This document shows, piece by piece, positions 45,006 to 55,400 of a stretch of 64,000 bases of DNA. The notes beneath the pieces were generated by a model. The model did not search any database. It was given only the letters and a program-made list of their open reading frames with translations, and was not told where the DNA came from. The translations under genes were made by a program, and so were the position numbers. The DNA is taken from assembly GCA_000149265.1 (NCBI GenBank), contig CH002627.1, forward strand, positions 439,144 to 503,143. Reading direction: 5' to 3'. Position 1 is the first letter of the stretch; the number at the start of each line of letters is the position of its first letter. Origin of the DNA: Ciona savignyi (lineage: Eukaryota; Chordata; Ascidiacea; Phlebobranchia; Cionidae).

Positions 45006-46568
45006 ATGGATAAATGTTTAAGACCTGAACGATTCGATGCTGATGCTAACTCGCCAGATTCGAGCAAGAAATGGAAGCATTGGTTTCGAACATTCTCGAA
45101 TTATATCGACAGCTTGGAGGAAATCACATCGGCAAGAAAGTTGAATATCCTCATAAACCACGTGGATGTCAGCGTTTACGAGTATATCAACGAATCCTCG
45201 ACCTACGACGAAGCCATAGCGAATTTAAATGGTATCTATGTGAAGCCAATAAATGAAGTCTTGGCTAGATATCAACTTGCCATTCATAAGCAGAAATTGG
45301 AGCAGACTCTAGACGATTACTTTCAACAACTGAAGAAATTAAGCAACGATTGCAACTTTACTGCCGTTTCAGCTGCACAGTATCGTCAAGAAGCTATTCG
45401 TGACGCATTTATATCAGGAATTCATTCTAATTACATCAGGCAACGATTGCTTGAAAGCGAAAATTTAGATTTACAAACCATATTTGACAAAGCACGTTCG
45501 TTGGACGTTGCTCAAAGAAATTCAGAACAAATTGCCACCGCTCATTTACCAATTAACGAAACCGCAGTAATTTCAGCACATATAAAGAAGAATCGCTCTA
45601 TAGAAGCCAACGACTATGCAGCAGCGGCAAATCAAAGGTGTTACTTTTGTGGAAACAGTCGGCATTATCGAAAATTCTGTCCCGCAAAGGATGCGACTTG
45701 TAGTAGATGCCATAAAGTTGGTCACTTTGCCAAAGTTTGCCGTTCGTCCCCTTATAACAATCAAAATACATCAGCCGCCGTGAGTAATTCTACATTAATG
45801 GGTACCTCAACGTTACTTAAGTCCAGAAACCGGACAAATGTAGGGATTAAACTTAACGGAACACCTCTAAACGCCCTCATCGACACTGGCTCCACGAACA
45901 GTCACGTTAGTAGTGACGTAGCAAAGCGACTTAATCTTACTGCATCGGGAGAACGCACACATATTGGTTTAGCTGTAAAGGGATGTTCTTCCCGCAGTCT
46001 GGGATCCAGTATGGCGACTGTAGAAGTACTTCAAAGGACTTATAAAAACATACCTTTATGTATTGTCGACGGGCTATTAACAGACGTTGTTCTTGGACAA
46101 GATTTTATGGAACAACATAAGAGTGTCAATATACACTTTGGTGGATTAAAACCGTCATTATACCTTGGAGCATTGCAGTCACTTAAGTGCCCATCGCCTC
46201 CAAGATTGTTTGACTACATGACACCGGACTGTCACCCTATAGTTACAAAATCACGACGACATGCTGACAATCCATTCATAGCAGAGGAAACGAAAAGACT
46301 GCTGAGTGAAGGCATTATAGAACCCAGTAATTCTCCTTGGAGAGCCCAAGTTGTAGTAACTTCAAATGAAAACCATAAAAAACGAATGTGTATTGATTAT
46401 AGTCAGACAGTGAACAAATTCACACAACTAGATGGTTATCCACTGCCACGCATGCAAGACGTTGTAGAAAAAGTTGCCAAGTTCTGCATATTCACAACAC
46501 TTGATTTAAAAAACGCTTACCATCAAGTTGAACTATCTAAAGACGCCCGGGCTCTACACAGCTTTTGA
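45006..46568 (+). CDS. Gypsy Gag-protease and first part of RT
   Basis: 520 codons from an ATG 25 bp after the LTR. Residues 1-200 are capsid-like (WKHWFRTFSNYI, LDDYFQQLKKL). Two CX2CX4HX4C zinc knuckles are at C212-C225 and C232-C245, the aspartic protease active site LIDTGS at 291-296, and the RT fingers/palm start at about 420-507 (EGIIEPSNSPW, MCIDYSQTVN, TLDLKNAYHQ). The frame is lost at about 46550 in the middle of RT by an indel. Gag and Pol share one frame, as in elements without a programmed frameshift. It encodes a complete Gag-protease but not a functional RT. Confidence 0.93.
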   Translation: MDKCLRPERFDADANSPDSSKKWKHWFRTFSNYIDSLEEITSARKLNILINHVDVSVYEYINESSTYDEAIANLNGIYVKPINEVLARYQLAIHKQKLEQTLDDYFQQLKKLSNDCNFTAVSAAQYRQEAIRDAFISGIHSNYIRQRLLESENLDLQTIFDKARSLDVAQRNSEQIATAHLPINETAVISAHIKKNRSIEANDYAAAANQRCYFCGNSRHYRKFCPAKDATCSRCHKVGHFAKVCRSSPYNNQNTSAAVSNSTLMGTSTLLKSRNRTNVGIKLNGTPLNALIDTGSTNSHVSSDVAKRLNLTASGERTHIGLAVKGCSSRSLGSSMATVEVLQRTYKNIPLCIVDGLLTDVVLGQDFMEQHKSVNIHFGGLKPSLYLGALQSLKCPSPPRLFDYMTPDCHPIVTKSRRHADNPFIAEETKRLLSEGIIEPSNSPWRAQVVVTSNENHKKRMCIDYSQTVNKFTQLDGYPLPRMQDVVEKVAKFCIFTTLDLKNAYHQVELSKDARALHSF

Positions 46569-48576
46569 AGCATGTGGTAAATTATATCAGTTTACAAGAC
46601 TTCCGTTTGGTTTAAAAAATGCAGTTCCTTGCTTTCAGCGCATTATCAATGATATAATCGAGAAGTATGATTGTAAAGGAACTTTTGCATACCTCGACAA
46701 CATAACCATCGGCGGTAAACACAAGAGGAACACGATTTAAACTTAAACCAGTTTCTTAAGGTAGCAGAGTCCTGCAATTTAACCTTAAACGAAAACAAGT
46801 GCACTTATTCAACTGATACAATAGATCTGCTTGGCTACAGAATATCAAAAGATGGTTTACAGCCGGATCCAGAACGCGTTAAATCACTATTGGAGATACC
46901 AGCACCGCAAAATGCCAAGTCGTTGCAAAGGATCATCGGCATGTTCGCATATTACGCTCGATGGATTCCTAAATACTCTGATAATATTAAGCCGTTGCTT
47001 GATGCCAAAGAGTTTCCTCTATCTCGTAATGCTATGAAGGCGTTCAATACACTAAAAGAGACATTAAGTAAAGTGATCTCGGAATTATAGATGATGACCT
47101 ACCATTTACCGTCGAAACAGATGCATCGGATGTGGCTGTTTCAGCAACTTTAAACCAAAAAGGTAGGCCTGTGGCGTTTTGGTCTAGAACCTTAAGTCGA
47201 AGTGAACTCCGTCACTCGAGCATCGAGAAAGAAGCGACCGCCATAATAGAGGCTGTACGGAAATGGAGTCATTTCCTACAGGGGCGGCGCTTCAACTTGG
47301 TCACTGATCAGAAATCCGTGGCGTTATGTACGATGTCCAGAAACACGGAAAAATTAAAAATGATAAAATATTACGATGGCGAATGCAATTGGGCCAATAC
47401 GACTATGAAATTGTGTATAGAGCTGGCAAATATAACTCCGCGCCTGACACACTGTCACGAGCGTTTTGCGCTGGTATGGGACAGTGTTCTTTAAGCGATA
47501 TACACACCCACTTATGTCACCCAGGGGTAACAAGGTTATATCACTTTATTAAGACGAAAAACCTGCCGTATACGCTTGAAGAAATTCGACGATCAGTAGC
47601 GGATTGCTCTATTTGTGCTGAAATTAAACCAAATTTCCACAAGCCGCAATCTGTGCCCTTAATTAAAGCAACTCAGCCATTTGAGCGGCTTAGCATCGAT
47701 TTTAAAGGACCTTTGCCATCAGTTACTAAAAACTATTACATACTTACAGTAACCGATGAATTTTCTCGGTTCCCCTTCGCATTTCCATGTCCCAACATGG
47801 AAAGTAAAACGGTAATCCAATGCTTAAATCAATTGTTTACCATTTTCGGCTTGCCGTCATACGTGCATTCGAATCGGGGAAGTTCCTTCATGTCGAAGGA
47901 ATTTGTTGTTTACCTCAACAATCGGGGAATATCTACAAGTAACCCGTCCATCTATAATCCTCGCGGTAATGGGCAATGTGAAAGGTATAATGGAATCATT
48001 TGGACAGCGGTAAAACTTGCTTTAAAATCTAAGAACTTGCCAATTAATAACTGGCAATTAGTTTTACCAGATGTGTTGCACTCAATTCGTTCTTTGTTAT
48101 GCACAGCTACGAATGCAACACCACATGAACGAATGTTCAACTACCATCGCCGTTCATCATTTGGTTCTTCCGTTCCAACCTGGTTAAGCAATCCAGGACC
48201 AGTTTTGCTGAAACGTCACGTACGGCATAGCAAACACGAACCACTGGTGGACGAAGTTGAACTACTGCATGCCACTCCAAATTATGCACAGGATCGATTT
48301 CCCAGCGGCCGTGAGACTACAGTTTCAATCAGAGATCTGGCGCCCACGGGTCAAAGAAATGGAACAGAACAGATTGAAACCCCCGCTGGGGGTTTACCAG
48401 TACCATTACCAGAAGCAAATTAACAGTCGGAGGAATTGACGAATGAGACTGACGCACCTGATACAGTTGACGAAACGGTCGAATTAAACAAAACCAAATC
48501 AAATGAAGATAACCCCTCTGGGTTACGTCGTTCGACCCGACAAACGAAGAAACCCGATAGACTGACGTACTATTAA
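46528..48576 (+). pseudogene. Gypsy RT, RNase H and integrase, frame-broken
   Basis: Continues pol in several frames. RT palm and thumb: 46528-46740, with YLDN where the family has two aspartates. Connection: about 46740-47090 in another frame. RNase H: about 47090-47325, with ETDASDVAVSA. Tether and integrase: 47326-48423, with an H2C2 zinc finger ending CSICAEIKP, catalytic IDFKGPL, SNRG in place of the second catalytic Asp, and GNGQCERYNG with the Glu. Frame changes fall near 46550, 46730, 47085 and 47325, and a stop at 48421-48423 precedes a further 50 codons ending at 48576 with a RRSTRQTKKPDRL tail. Both lost aspartates are explained by single G-to-A changes. Not functional as read. Confidence 0.92.
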
Positions 48577-48618
48577 ATATTTATTTGTTATTGTGCATTT
48601 TTATTTAGACGGGGAGAA

Positions 48619-48831
48619 TGTCGTAATTTCAGTCGAACACCTTACGCACGCCCGTGTTGGCAATAATTATTTATCCGCGGCTTCTGCGTGTTCGACCTCT
48701 GTTACTTATTTTGTGGCACATTTACTTTACGGTTTAGTGGGAGTTGACTGTTCTTATATTGTTAATATATTGCCTTTTCTTTTGTTTTAGAATTACAGTC
48801 AATTAAACCTTAATAAATAAGGATTACGACA
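48619..48831 (+). repeat. Gypsy 3' LTR
   Basis: 213 bp, one visible difference from the 5' LTR. Preceded by the purine tract GGGGAGAA (48611-48618). Confidence 0.95.
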
Positions 48832-48990
48832 CACAGCAAGCACTCAGATACGTAAGTGAAGAATATATATAATAGATCTTTACTTAACTACCCAAAATAA
48901 GTTAATAAGAATATACCACTTTTCCAATTTAGTTCTTTTTATTAGATATTGTAAAATGCCTAAAGTTAAGCCACTGAGAAGGAAGGAAGA

Positions 48991-49251
48991 GTGAATGGAG
49001 CATATTGTTTTGCTACGGGATGTACAAATTTATATTACAGCACACGAAATTCCAATCCACCTGTGCTCTTCCATCGATTTCCTCACAACGACAAAAAACG
49101 GGTGAAGCAATGGATACAACAATGCAAGCGTTCTAAACTACCTGGAAAAAGAACCGCAGTGTGTAGTGCACATATTTGTGACAAGGATTATCATAGTAAA
49201 ATTGTATTTGACTCCAATGGAGTGGCCAAGATGATGAAAACAAACCACTAG
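48991..49251 (+). pseudogene. THAP-domain ORF of the outer transposon
   Basis: About 86 codons with the C2CH THAP pattern: C-x4-C (AYCFATGCTN), the FHRFPHNDKKRVKQW segment, and C-x2-H (VCSAHICDKDY). THAP domains bind DNA and occur in P-element and Kolobok-type transposon proteins. The AVPTIF-like box that closes THAP domains is present as NTVPTIF at 49258-49278, but only beyond an in-frame TAG at 49249-49251. The frame then stays open to a TGA at 49366-49368. The start is unclear: an upstream ATG (48956) is in another frame and the track start is GTG, so a 5' exon or a frameshift is likely. Classed as broken; a full THAP protein cannot be read without crossing the stop. Confidence 0.85.
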
Positions 49252-49671
49252 GTGAAAAATACAGTTCCAACAATTTTTAATTTTTCTGATTATGATTTTA
49301 AACATAGTGATCAACCCAGTACATCCAAGTGCAACTTCAAGAACTTCTTTATCCAAGCAGATAATTGAAAAATAAGGGCTTTTAGTAATGCAAGTCCAGT
49401 CTGGTGTTATTTTGTGCACAAATGCATGTACATTCATGCAGCATAAACATTCTTGCGGTGTGTCTATAAGAATACAGTTTTTGCAACGGCACCAAGTCAT
49501 GTCAATAGGTAATGTTTCTAAATAAACATTTTCTTCTATGGGGCTTGCATCTTCAAAGATACTTTCAGACGTTTTCCTTGGTTCAAACGCATATGACTGA
49601 ATTTGTGTTGTTTTATTGTGTACAATAAAACTTCTTTTATCCATGCTAGAATGCTGAAAACTGTCATCCAT
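49138..49671 (-). CDS. ORF with P2X7 C-terminal-like cysteine-rich domain
   Basis: 177 codons on the minus strand, convergent with the THAP ORF and overlapping its 3' end. Residues 58-118 (49500-49318) contain W-C-x-C-x2-C (TWCRCKNC), ECLCC, a further Cys (TCITKSPYF) and CLDKEVLEVA. This spacing and wording match the zinc-binding cytoplasmic ballast domain of P2X7 receptors, a domain also found in many invertebrate proteins without the channel part. The first 57 residues look disordered. No membrane segment or P2X channel domain is present. Residues beyond about 118 run antisense to the THAP ORF and may be intronic or read-through. The function in the transposon is unknown; DNA or protein binding through zinc is a guess. 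The domain call is strong, the gene model less so. Confidence 0.7.
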   Translation of the reverse strand: MDDSFQHSSMDKRSFIVHNKTTQIQSYAFEPRKTSESIFEDASPIEENVYLETLPIDMTWCRCKNCILIDTPQECLCCMNVHAFVHKITPDWTCITKSPYFSIICLDKEVLEVALGCTGLITMFKIIIRKIKNCWNCIFHLVVCFHHLGHSIGVKYNFTMIILVTNMCTTHCGSFSR

Positions 49672-49851
49672 TTTAGTGTTACAACATTAACTTAAATTTA
49701 CTCTAGAAATGAAGAAAACAAAAAAAAATTGTTACAACTTCTATGCATATGTATACCAAATCTCTCACACTCTCAGTTTGTAGCCTAGGGGTTAATAATA
49801 ACATTGCTAGTCTACGTTGCAGATTATAGCTATATATTGAAGAGCAAAAAT

Positions 49852-50432
49852 CATGAAAGAAATAGGCTGTTCCCACCGCATAGTCTGATCTTTGATTGAT
49901 GGCTGGTTTATTTCTATACATTACTGGCAGTTACAGTTTACTGCCTCCTGTTCTAGTTTTCTTGTTCTGTCTTCACTTCTATAATTTATGATATAAATTG
50001 CTAAGACTTATTATTCTAAAGTCATTTAAATACGAGATCTGTATACCTCAGCATTCAGCTTAGGTCCAGGACCGTGCAGGCCTTAATGACCGCGCTTAAA
50101 GTAAGCTGTCACCATGTACACTGGTTCAGTAAGGCTATATGACAAGTGTTATGCTAAGTCTCCATAAAAAAACGAAAATACAACGCTCCTGCAGGCGCTT
50201 CTGTTACTAATTCACCTCTAAACTGGCACATGATTGTATACAACGCATATAGGCACGAAATCTCAACAACGTCAATGACGTAATACCGGAAATCCCCTAA
50301 CATAAAATGAAATGCATATTTGCTCATAACTCTTTAACAAAAAAATATTTGAAAAAACTGATTTGATTTTTGAAATCAGCGTACTTTTTTTCCATTTATT
50401 AAGATATTCTTAAAATTGACTTCAGTTTCCCT
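49852..50432 (-). repeat. Right long terminal inverted repeat
   Basis: Reverse complement of 44037-44640 with scattered substitutions. It ends CAGTTTCCCT at 50432, followed by TTAA. Confidence 0.9.
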
Positions 50433-50449
50433 TTAAACAAATTCTAAGT

Positions 50450-50640
50450 CTAGTCGCCTGGATGATTGGCTTAGTGATGCGGCGCGCAGGACCCTTAGCC
50501 GAAAGGTGGCCGATAGAAACTTGCCGCTGTAAGCATCAAGTAGGTTGTGTCCTTGGACAAACCTTGTAAAGACTTTAACGGCAGTTTCTTAAACCTCTTG
50601 AACCTCAAACGGCAGTTTCTTGAAAGTCTATATTACCTTT
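50450..50640 (+). mobile_element. Diverged SINE head fragment
   Basis: GATTGGCTTAGTGATGCGGC, CCGAAAGGTGGCCGATAG and GGTTGTGTCCTTGGACAAAC resemble the tRNA-like head and first body block of the SINE at 60290-60576. The 3' half is missing; a CGGCAGTTTCTTGAA/CGGCAGTTTCTTAAA duplication follows at about 50580-50625. Confidence 0.6.
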
Positions 50641-50659
50641 TCCGCTTCTAATGCTGAAC

Positions 50660-51605
50660 GACAAAAAGGCACCATGCGCTATATATCATTACCCGTATTT
50701 TATACATTTCCCTCCATAAGATATATAGCATTTCCCGTATTTTATACATTTCCCTCCATGAGGTATAAAGCCTTTCCCTCCTTTCCCGTAGTTTCCCTCC
50801 ATAAGGTATGTAGCATTTCCCGTATTTTCACATTTCCCTTCATAAGATATATAGCATTATCCGTATTTTATACATTTCCCTCCTTCCTCGTAGTTTCCCT
50901 CCATAAGGTATATAGCATTTCCCGTATTTTATACATTTCCTTCCATAAGGTATGTAGCATTTCCCGTATTTTACACATTCCCTCCATAACGTACATATCA
51001 TTGCCCGTATTTTACACATTTCCCTCCATAAGATATATAGCATTTCGCCGTATTTTATACATTTCCCTCCATGAAGTATAAAGCCTTTCCCTCCTTCCCC
51101 TTAGTTTCCCTCCATAAGGTATGTAGCATTTCCCGTATTTTACACATTTCCCTTCATAAGATATATAACATTTCCCGTATTTTATATATTTCCCTCCTTC
51201 CTCGTAGTTTCCCTCCATAAGAGATATAGCATTTCCCGTATTTTATACATTTCCCTCCATAAGCTATGTAGCATTTCCCGTATTTTACACATTTCCCCCC
51301 ATAAGCTATGTAGCATTTCCCGTATTTTACACATTCCCCCCCATAACGTATATATCATTACCCGTATTTTACACATTTCCCTCCATAAGATATATCACTT
51401 CCCGTATTTTTCCCTTCCCTCCATAAGGTATATAGCATTTCCCGTATTTTACACTTCCCTCCATTAGGTATAACGCCTTTCCGTAATTCCCTCCCGTTTC
51501 CCTCCTTTTAGTTTCACAGTTTCCCTCCTTCCCTCCCGCTTTTAGTTTCCCTCCCTTTAGTGTGCATTTTCCCGCCTTCCCGCTTTCCCTCCTTTTAGTA
51601 TTGTC
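50660..51605. repeat. Minisatellite, ~42-bp unit
   Basis: More than 20 imperfect copies of a unit containing TTTCCCGTATTTTATACA and TTTCCCTCCATAAGGTATA. It degrades toward 51450-51600 into TTCCCTCC-rich sequence. The strand is strongly pyrimidine-skewed. The ORFs on both strands (for example 50620-51081) have the repeat period and are not genes. Confidence 0.93.
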
Positions 51606-52412
51606 CGGATTAATTAAAGGCTGCATTGCGACTACTTCTGAGCTACGTTACGAGCTTACGCTTCAAAGCGCTAAGTCTGTAACACACGTTACCGTGTTAT
51701 ACCGTAGGCCGGTTTAAAGCGCTAATCCTGCGGTACCGTAGACGCTTCGAAGCGACTAAGTTTTGACGAATGGAGTGTGCGGGCATAGATTCAACAGGGC
51801 ATTACGTACCATAGCGGGGATAATAAGATTCAACAGGGCATTTCGTACCATAGCGGATAATAAATCATTCTGTAAAATTAAATCATGCAAACAACAATTA
51901 ATTGTCACATTTTTAAACTTGAAAATTTTAATTGTGTGAAATGCGTAAAATAAGTTTTAACGCAATTTTCGCTTTATAATTTTAATTGATAACAGACTGT
52001 TTAAACTAAAGAAATATTAGATTACTCTCTCTTGCTATTAGCAACCCGAAGTAACACATATTGCCACATATCCGGAATCTATTACACTAGACTAGTCGGA
52101 AGAGAGTATGCTAAGTAACCGATACGCTGTAGAAACTGTGTAAATACATTTAGGAGACTGTTTTGTGTGAGCATCTCGTACATTAGTACCCGTGATGTAG
52201 TTAGACATGTGCGGTATTGAGGGGTTGCGATTTATTGTAAATAAGAGTACGAATGACATGTTTACTAAATAATTTTTTATTTACCAAGAGTTATTTTTGG
52301 TGTTTGAAGGCTGTTTACGTAAGAGTCAAGCAAGTTGAAAAGTTACGATATTAGTTTGGACGGCAATTATTTTAGAGTACAATAATATTTGCTAGAACAA
52401 ATTTTTGTACAA
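51606..52412. other. Upstream region of the SLC22 gene; no gene
   Basis: Contains a short direct repeat GATTCAACAGGGCATT.CGTACCATAGCGG (51789 and 51828). No coding sequence. The transporter's promoter must lie here, but no TATA box stands out. Confidence 0.5.
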
Positions 52413-55400
52413 ATGGGTTATGACTCCTTAATTGATCGTGTGGGATCATTCGGGTTGTTTCAAAAACGGTTGTTCGTTCTATTTTTCGTGAATGGAATTC
52501 CGAACGGGTTGCTTATTACAGCGCTTGTCTTTCTTCACTTCGTTCCTACGCATCGATGCAAATTGCCTTTCTATGAGCGACAATATAACCAGGTAATTCA
52601 CTGAGTTGTAGGTATAAAGTAATTTGTATCTTAACCTCTAAGAATAGACTAGAAAATGTGTTTAATGACAGCAAAAATGCCATAATATGATGTATTGCCT
52701 TGGGGGATTAGCATGTACTCGTTTGTTTATAATTTCTTCATTTCCTGCAGACTCAGATGGATCGAGTGAGGCAATTTGTCTCTGTCACAACACAGATGAA
52801 CGGATGTGGTTTTCGGAATTTATCCACCATGCAGATTAATCAATTACTCGGTAATAAACTAATTTTGTTAAGCATTGGATAAATTAAATTTTTACTCTTT
52901 AGAAAAACCTTCTTTCAATTATTCGGAAGGCATCATACCCTTAGTTGATGACGTCGCTTGCTACGAAGGATATGATTACGTCAGTGACACAGGCATCGAA
53001 TCAGCAATGATGGAGGTTAATGAGATAATTATAGGTTTCTTTCGCTAAATAAAATGCATATAAATTTAATTGTGATGTTCTGTTCTTCCTTTTTCCTCCT
53101 GCATTACTTACGTGACATACATTTCGTCTTCAGTTCTTTAGTATAAAAAATCAAAATATTTTCGAATTAAAAGCTAGACATTTAATCCCACTACAATTGG
53201 AATGTTAGAACGGTTTTCCATTTATCTCATAACAAAAGATTTTTTTATTTCGACAAATAAAAGATATTTTTTTAAAATATTTAGAGATGTTAACTAACGT
53301 GTGCGGTTGCAAATTTGAGAATGGTCACCAAAATATTTTTAGTCTCCTTGCAGACTAACAACATCAGAAAGTATATACAATAAATATCTTTTAAGATAAG
53401 AAAGCACAGTGGTTATATAGTAAAAACAAATTATTTTAATTTTGTCAGTTCGACGTAGTATGTGGGGATGCCTGGAAAAAGCCATTGATATCATCTTTGT
53501 ATTTGGTTGGTATGACTGTTGGTACTTCATCAGGTTTAATCTCTGACAGGTAAGTACTATACTATCAGACACATTCCCAATGGATATTAATAAAGAAATA
53601 ACTCTTTCATATCATTGTCACTAATATCTAAGAGATACGTTATGATGCTGTTTAAACCATTAACTTTTGTAATACCAACAAACGGTCAAAGTGATGCTGT
53701 ATCGTAGGTGTACCGATTTCAATTACACGATACCCTTGTATTGTGCCTGTTTTTGTTGATGAACCCTTAAACCTTTTCTTTTAAAACAACAAATTCAATA
53801 AAATTATGCAAATACTGTCGACATGGACACGTTATCACATGGGTTCTTAACAAGGAGGCACGCCCCCTCAGTGTTGCATTCAGAAATTTTTAAGGGGGCG
53901 CGTGCTTTAATAAATTTACAACATTTTTTTAATCATTTTTGAGAGTCCGAGCTTTGCGAACAAAACTAAGCTTTTCCTGTACATGTTTTTTTGTTTTTTT
54001 AGATCAAAAGTACATTAGGTCAGTTGTGTAACAATATTTAAAAATATTTTCACATGTATTAAATACACTTCTTGTTTCCCTGAAAAAACATACAGAGCAC
54101 AGCATTTAAACACTATGGGCATAAATGGTCATTTATTGCCCAAGGGAGGCGCGGTAAAAAAGGTTAAGAACCACTGCGTTATCAGGTCCAATTTTACTGT
54201 AATTTATCCCACACAGGATTGGGCGCCGCCCCGTCTTTTTAGCCTCTACCTTGCTTCAATTCCTGACAGTATTTTGCACAAGCTTTGCTCCAACTCTTAC
54301 CACCTACTGCATTCTCCTTGCCATATGTGGATTATCACATTTAGTCAATTACATGAGTGCTTTCGTAATTGGTAAGAAGACTTTCTATATATTGTAATGG
54401 ATAAACTACAGCAGATTAAAAAAATATTGCGGTTGTTTTTTTAGCAATATATCCGCAAAGCTGTAAATAAGGTAAATAAATAACCCCAAAGAAACTCAAG
54501 AATAAACATTGCATTAAAGCATGCATGGGCAACGTACGGCCCGCGGGCCAAATCCGGCCCGCCAAGGCTTCTCATCCGGCCCGCCAATAAATTTTCTAGT
54601 AATATATCAATATTCATTTATTTTATATAATGTGTCTTACGTTCTTAAAATCGCGTTATTTATGTGTTTTTAGGCCACTTTGTTTTTTATCATTAATTTG
54701 GCGTTAGTCCGGCTCAAATAGCCGAAGAAATGGCTGCTTTATAATAATGGCATAATCGGACCTATGACGCAACAATCGTGTTGGGCTAGACTTATCCCTT
54801 CAGTTATTTATGGTAAAAATGCTGCCTATATCAATATAGGTATACATTTTTTATGGATATCCCTGTGCAAACAAAATTGAAAACACATTGCATGTAAAAT
54901 AGCATTACATGAATACAATCCAAACCCACAAAGATATGTACCCAGCTTACACTTTAAATCACAATTACAGCTCCGGCCCACAGTCAAGTTCCAAATGCAC
55001 ATTTTGGCCCCCAGTGACAAAAGGTTGCCCATGCATGCATTAAAGTAATCCATTTATTACAAAAAAACAAAAGATACTAAGTCTAGAAGCCAATGTAATA
55101 CACTCATTTTATAATTTAATTTCTGTTTAATAGTCGCGCTATGTATATTAGCTCCGCTTTTGTTCGGATATATTACGTAATAAATTATTTTTATAGGTGC
55201 GGAATTTACAACTCCTAAGCGACGGAATTTAATTTCAATAAGTTCATTCATATCTTTTGCTGTGGGTTACATGATTGGGCCACTTTTCGCTTATTTTGTT
55301 CCCAACTGGCGCTGGTTGATGAGGTTACACGGATTAATTGGAATTCTGTACATTCCTATGTATTGGTAGGTTGTTTTATAACCCAGCCCTAACTATTTTT

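Larger units (their letters stand above)
44769..48831 (+). mobile_element. Gypsy/Ty3 LTR retrotransposon, young, self-complementary primer site
   Basis: 213-bp LTRs at 44769-44981 and 48619-48831 with TGTCGTAAT...ATTACGACA ends and one visible mismatch (TGCATGTTCG versus TGCGTGTTCG). The 5-bp target duplication is CACAG (44764-44768, 48832-48836). GGGGAGA just before the 3' LTR is the likely polypurine tract. Gene order gag, protease, RT, RNase H, integrase identifies the Gypsy/Ty3 group. It inserted into the Kolobok-type element upstream of the THAP ORF. Confidence 0.96.
44037..50432 (+). mobile_element. Kolobok/T2-type DNA transposon interrupted by a Gypsy element
   Basis: Long terminal inverted repeats of about 600 bp (44037-44640 and 49852-50432) begin AGGGGAACTGAAGTC and, complemented, AGGGAAACTGAAGTC. 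TTAA lies on both sides (44033-44036, 50433-50436), so the termini read TTAAAGGRR, the pattern described for T2-type MITEs and Kolobok elements. Without the Gypsy insert the element is about 2.3 kb. The interior holds a THAP-domain ORF (plus) and a P2X7-like ORF (minus), but no transposase core, so it is non-autonomous or deleted. A P-element (also THAP-bearing, reported from Ciona) is the alternative, but P elements make 8-bp duplications, which I do not see. Confidence 0.75.

Noticed and set aside
44037-50432. P-element identity for the outer transposon
   Set aside because: THAP fits, but the flanks are TTAA and no 8-bp duplication is visible; Kolobok/T2 fits the ends better.
50620-51626. 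Overlapping ORFs and a repeat-spacer look that could suggest a CRISPR array
   Set aside because: Units are contiguous imperfect ~42-bp minisatellite repeats without unique spacers, in animal nuclear DNA.
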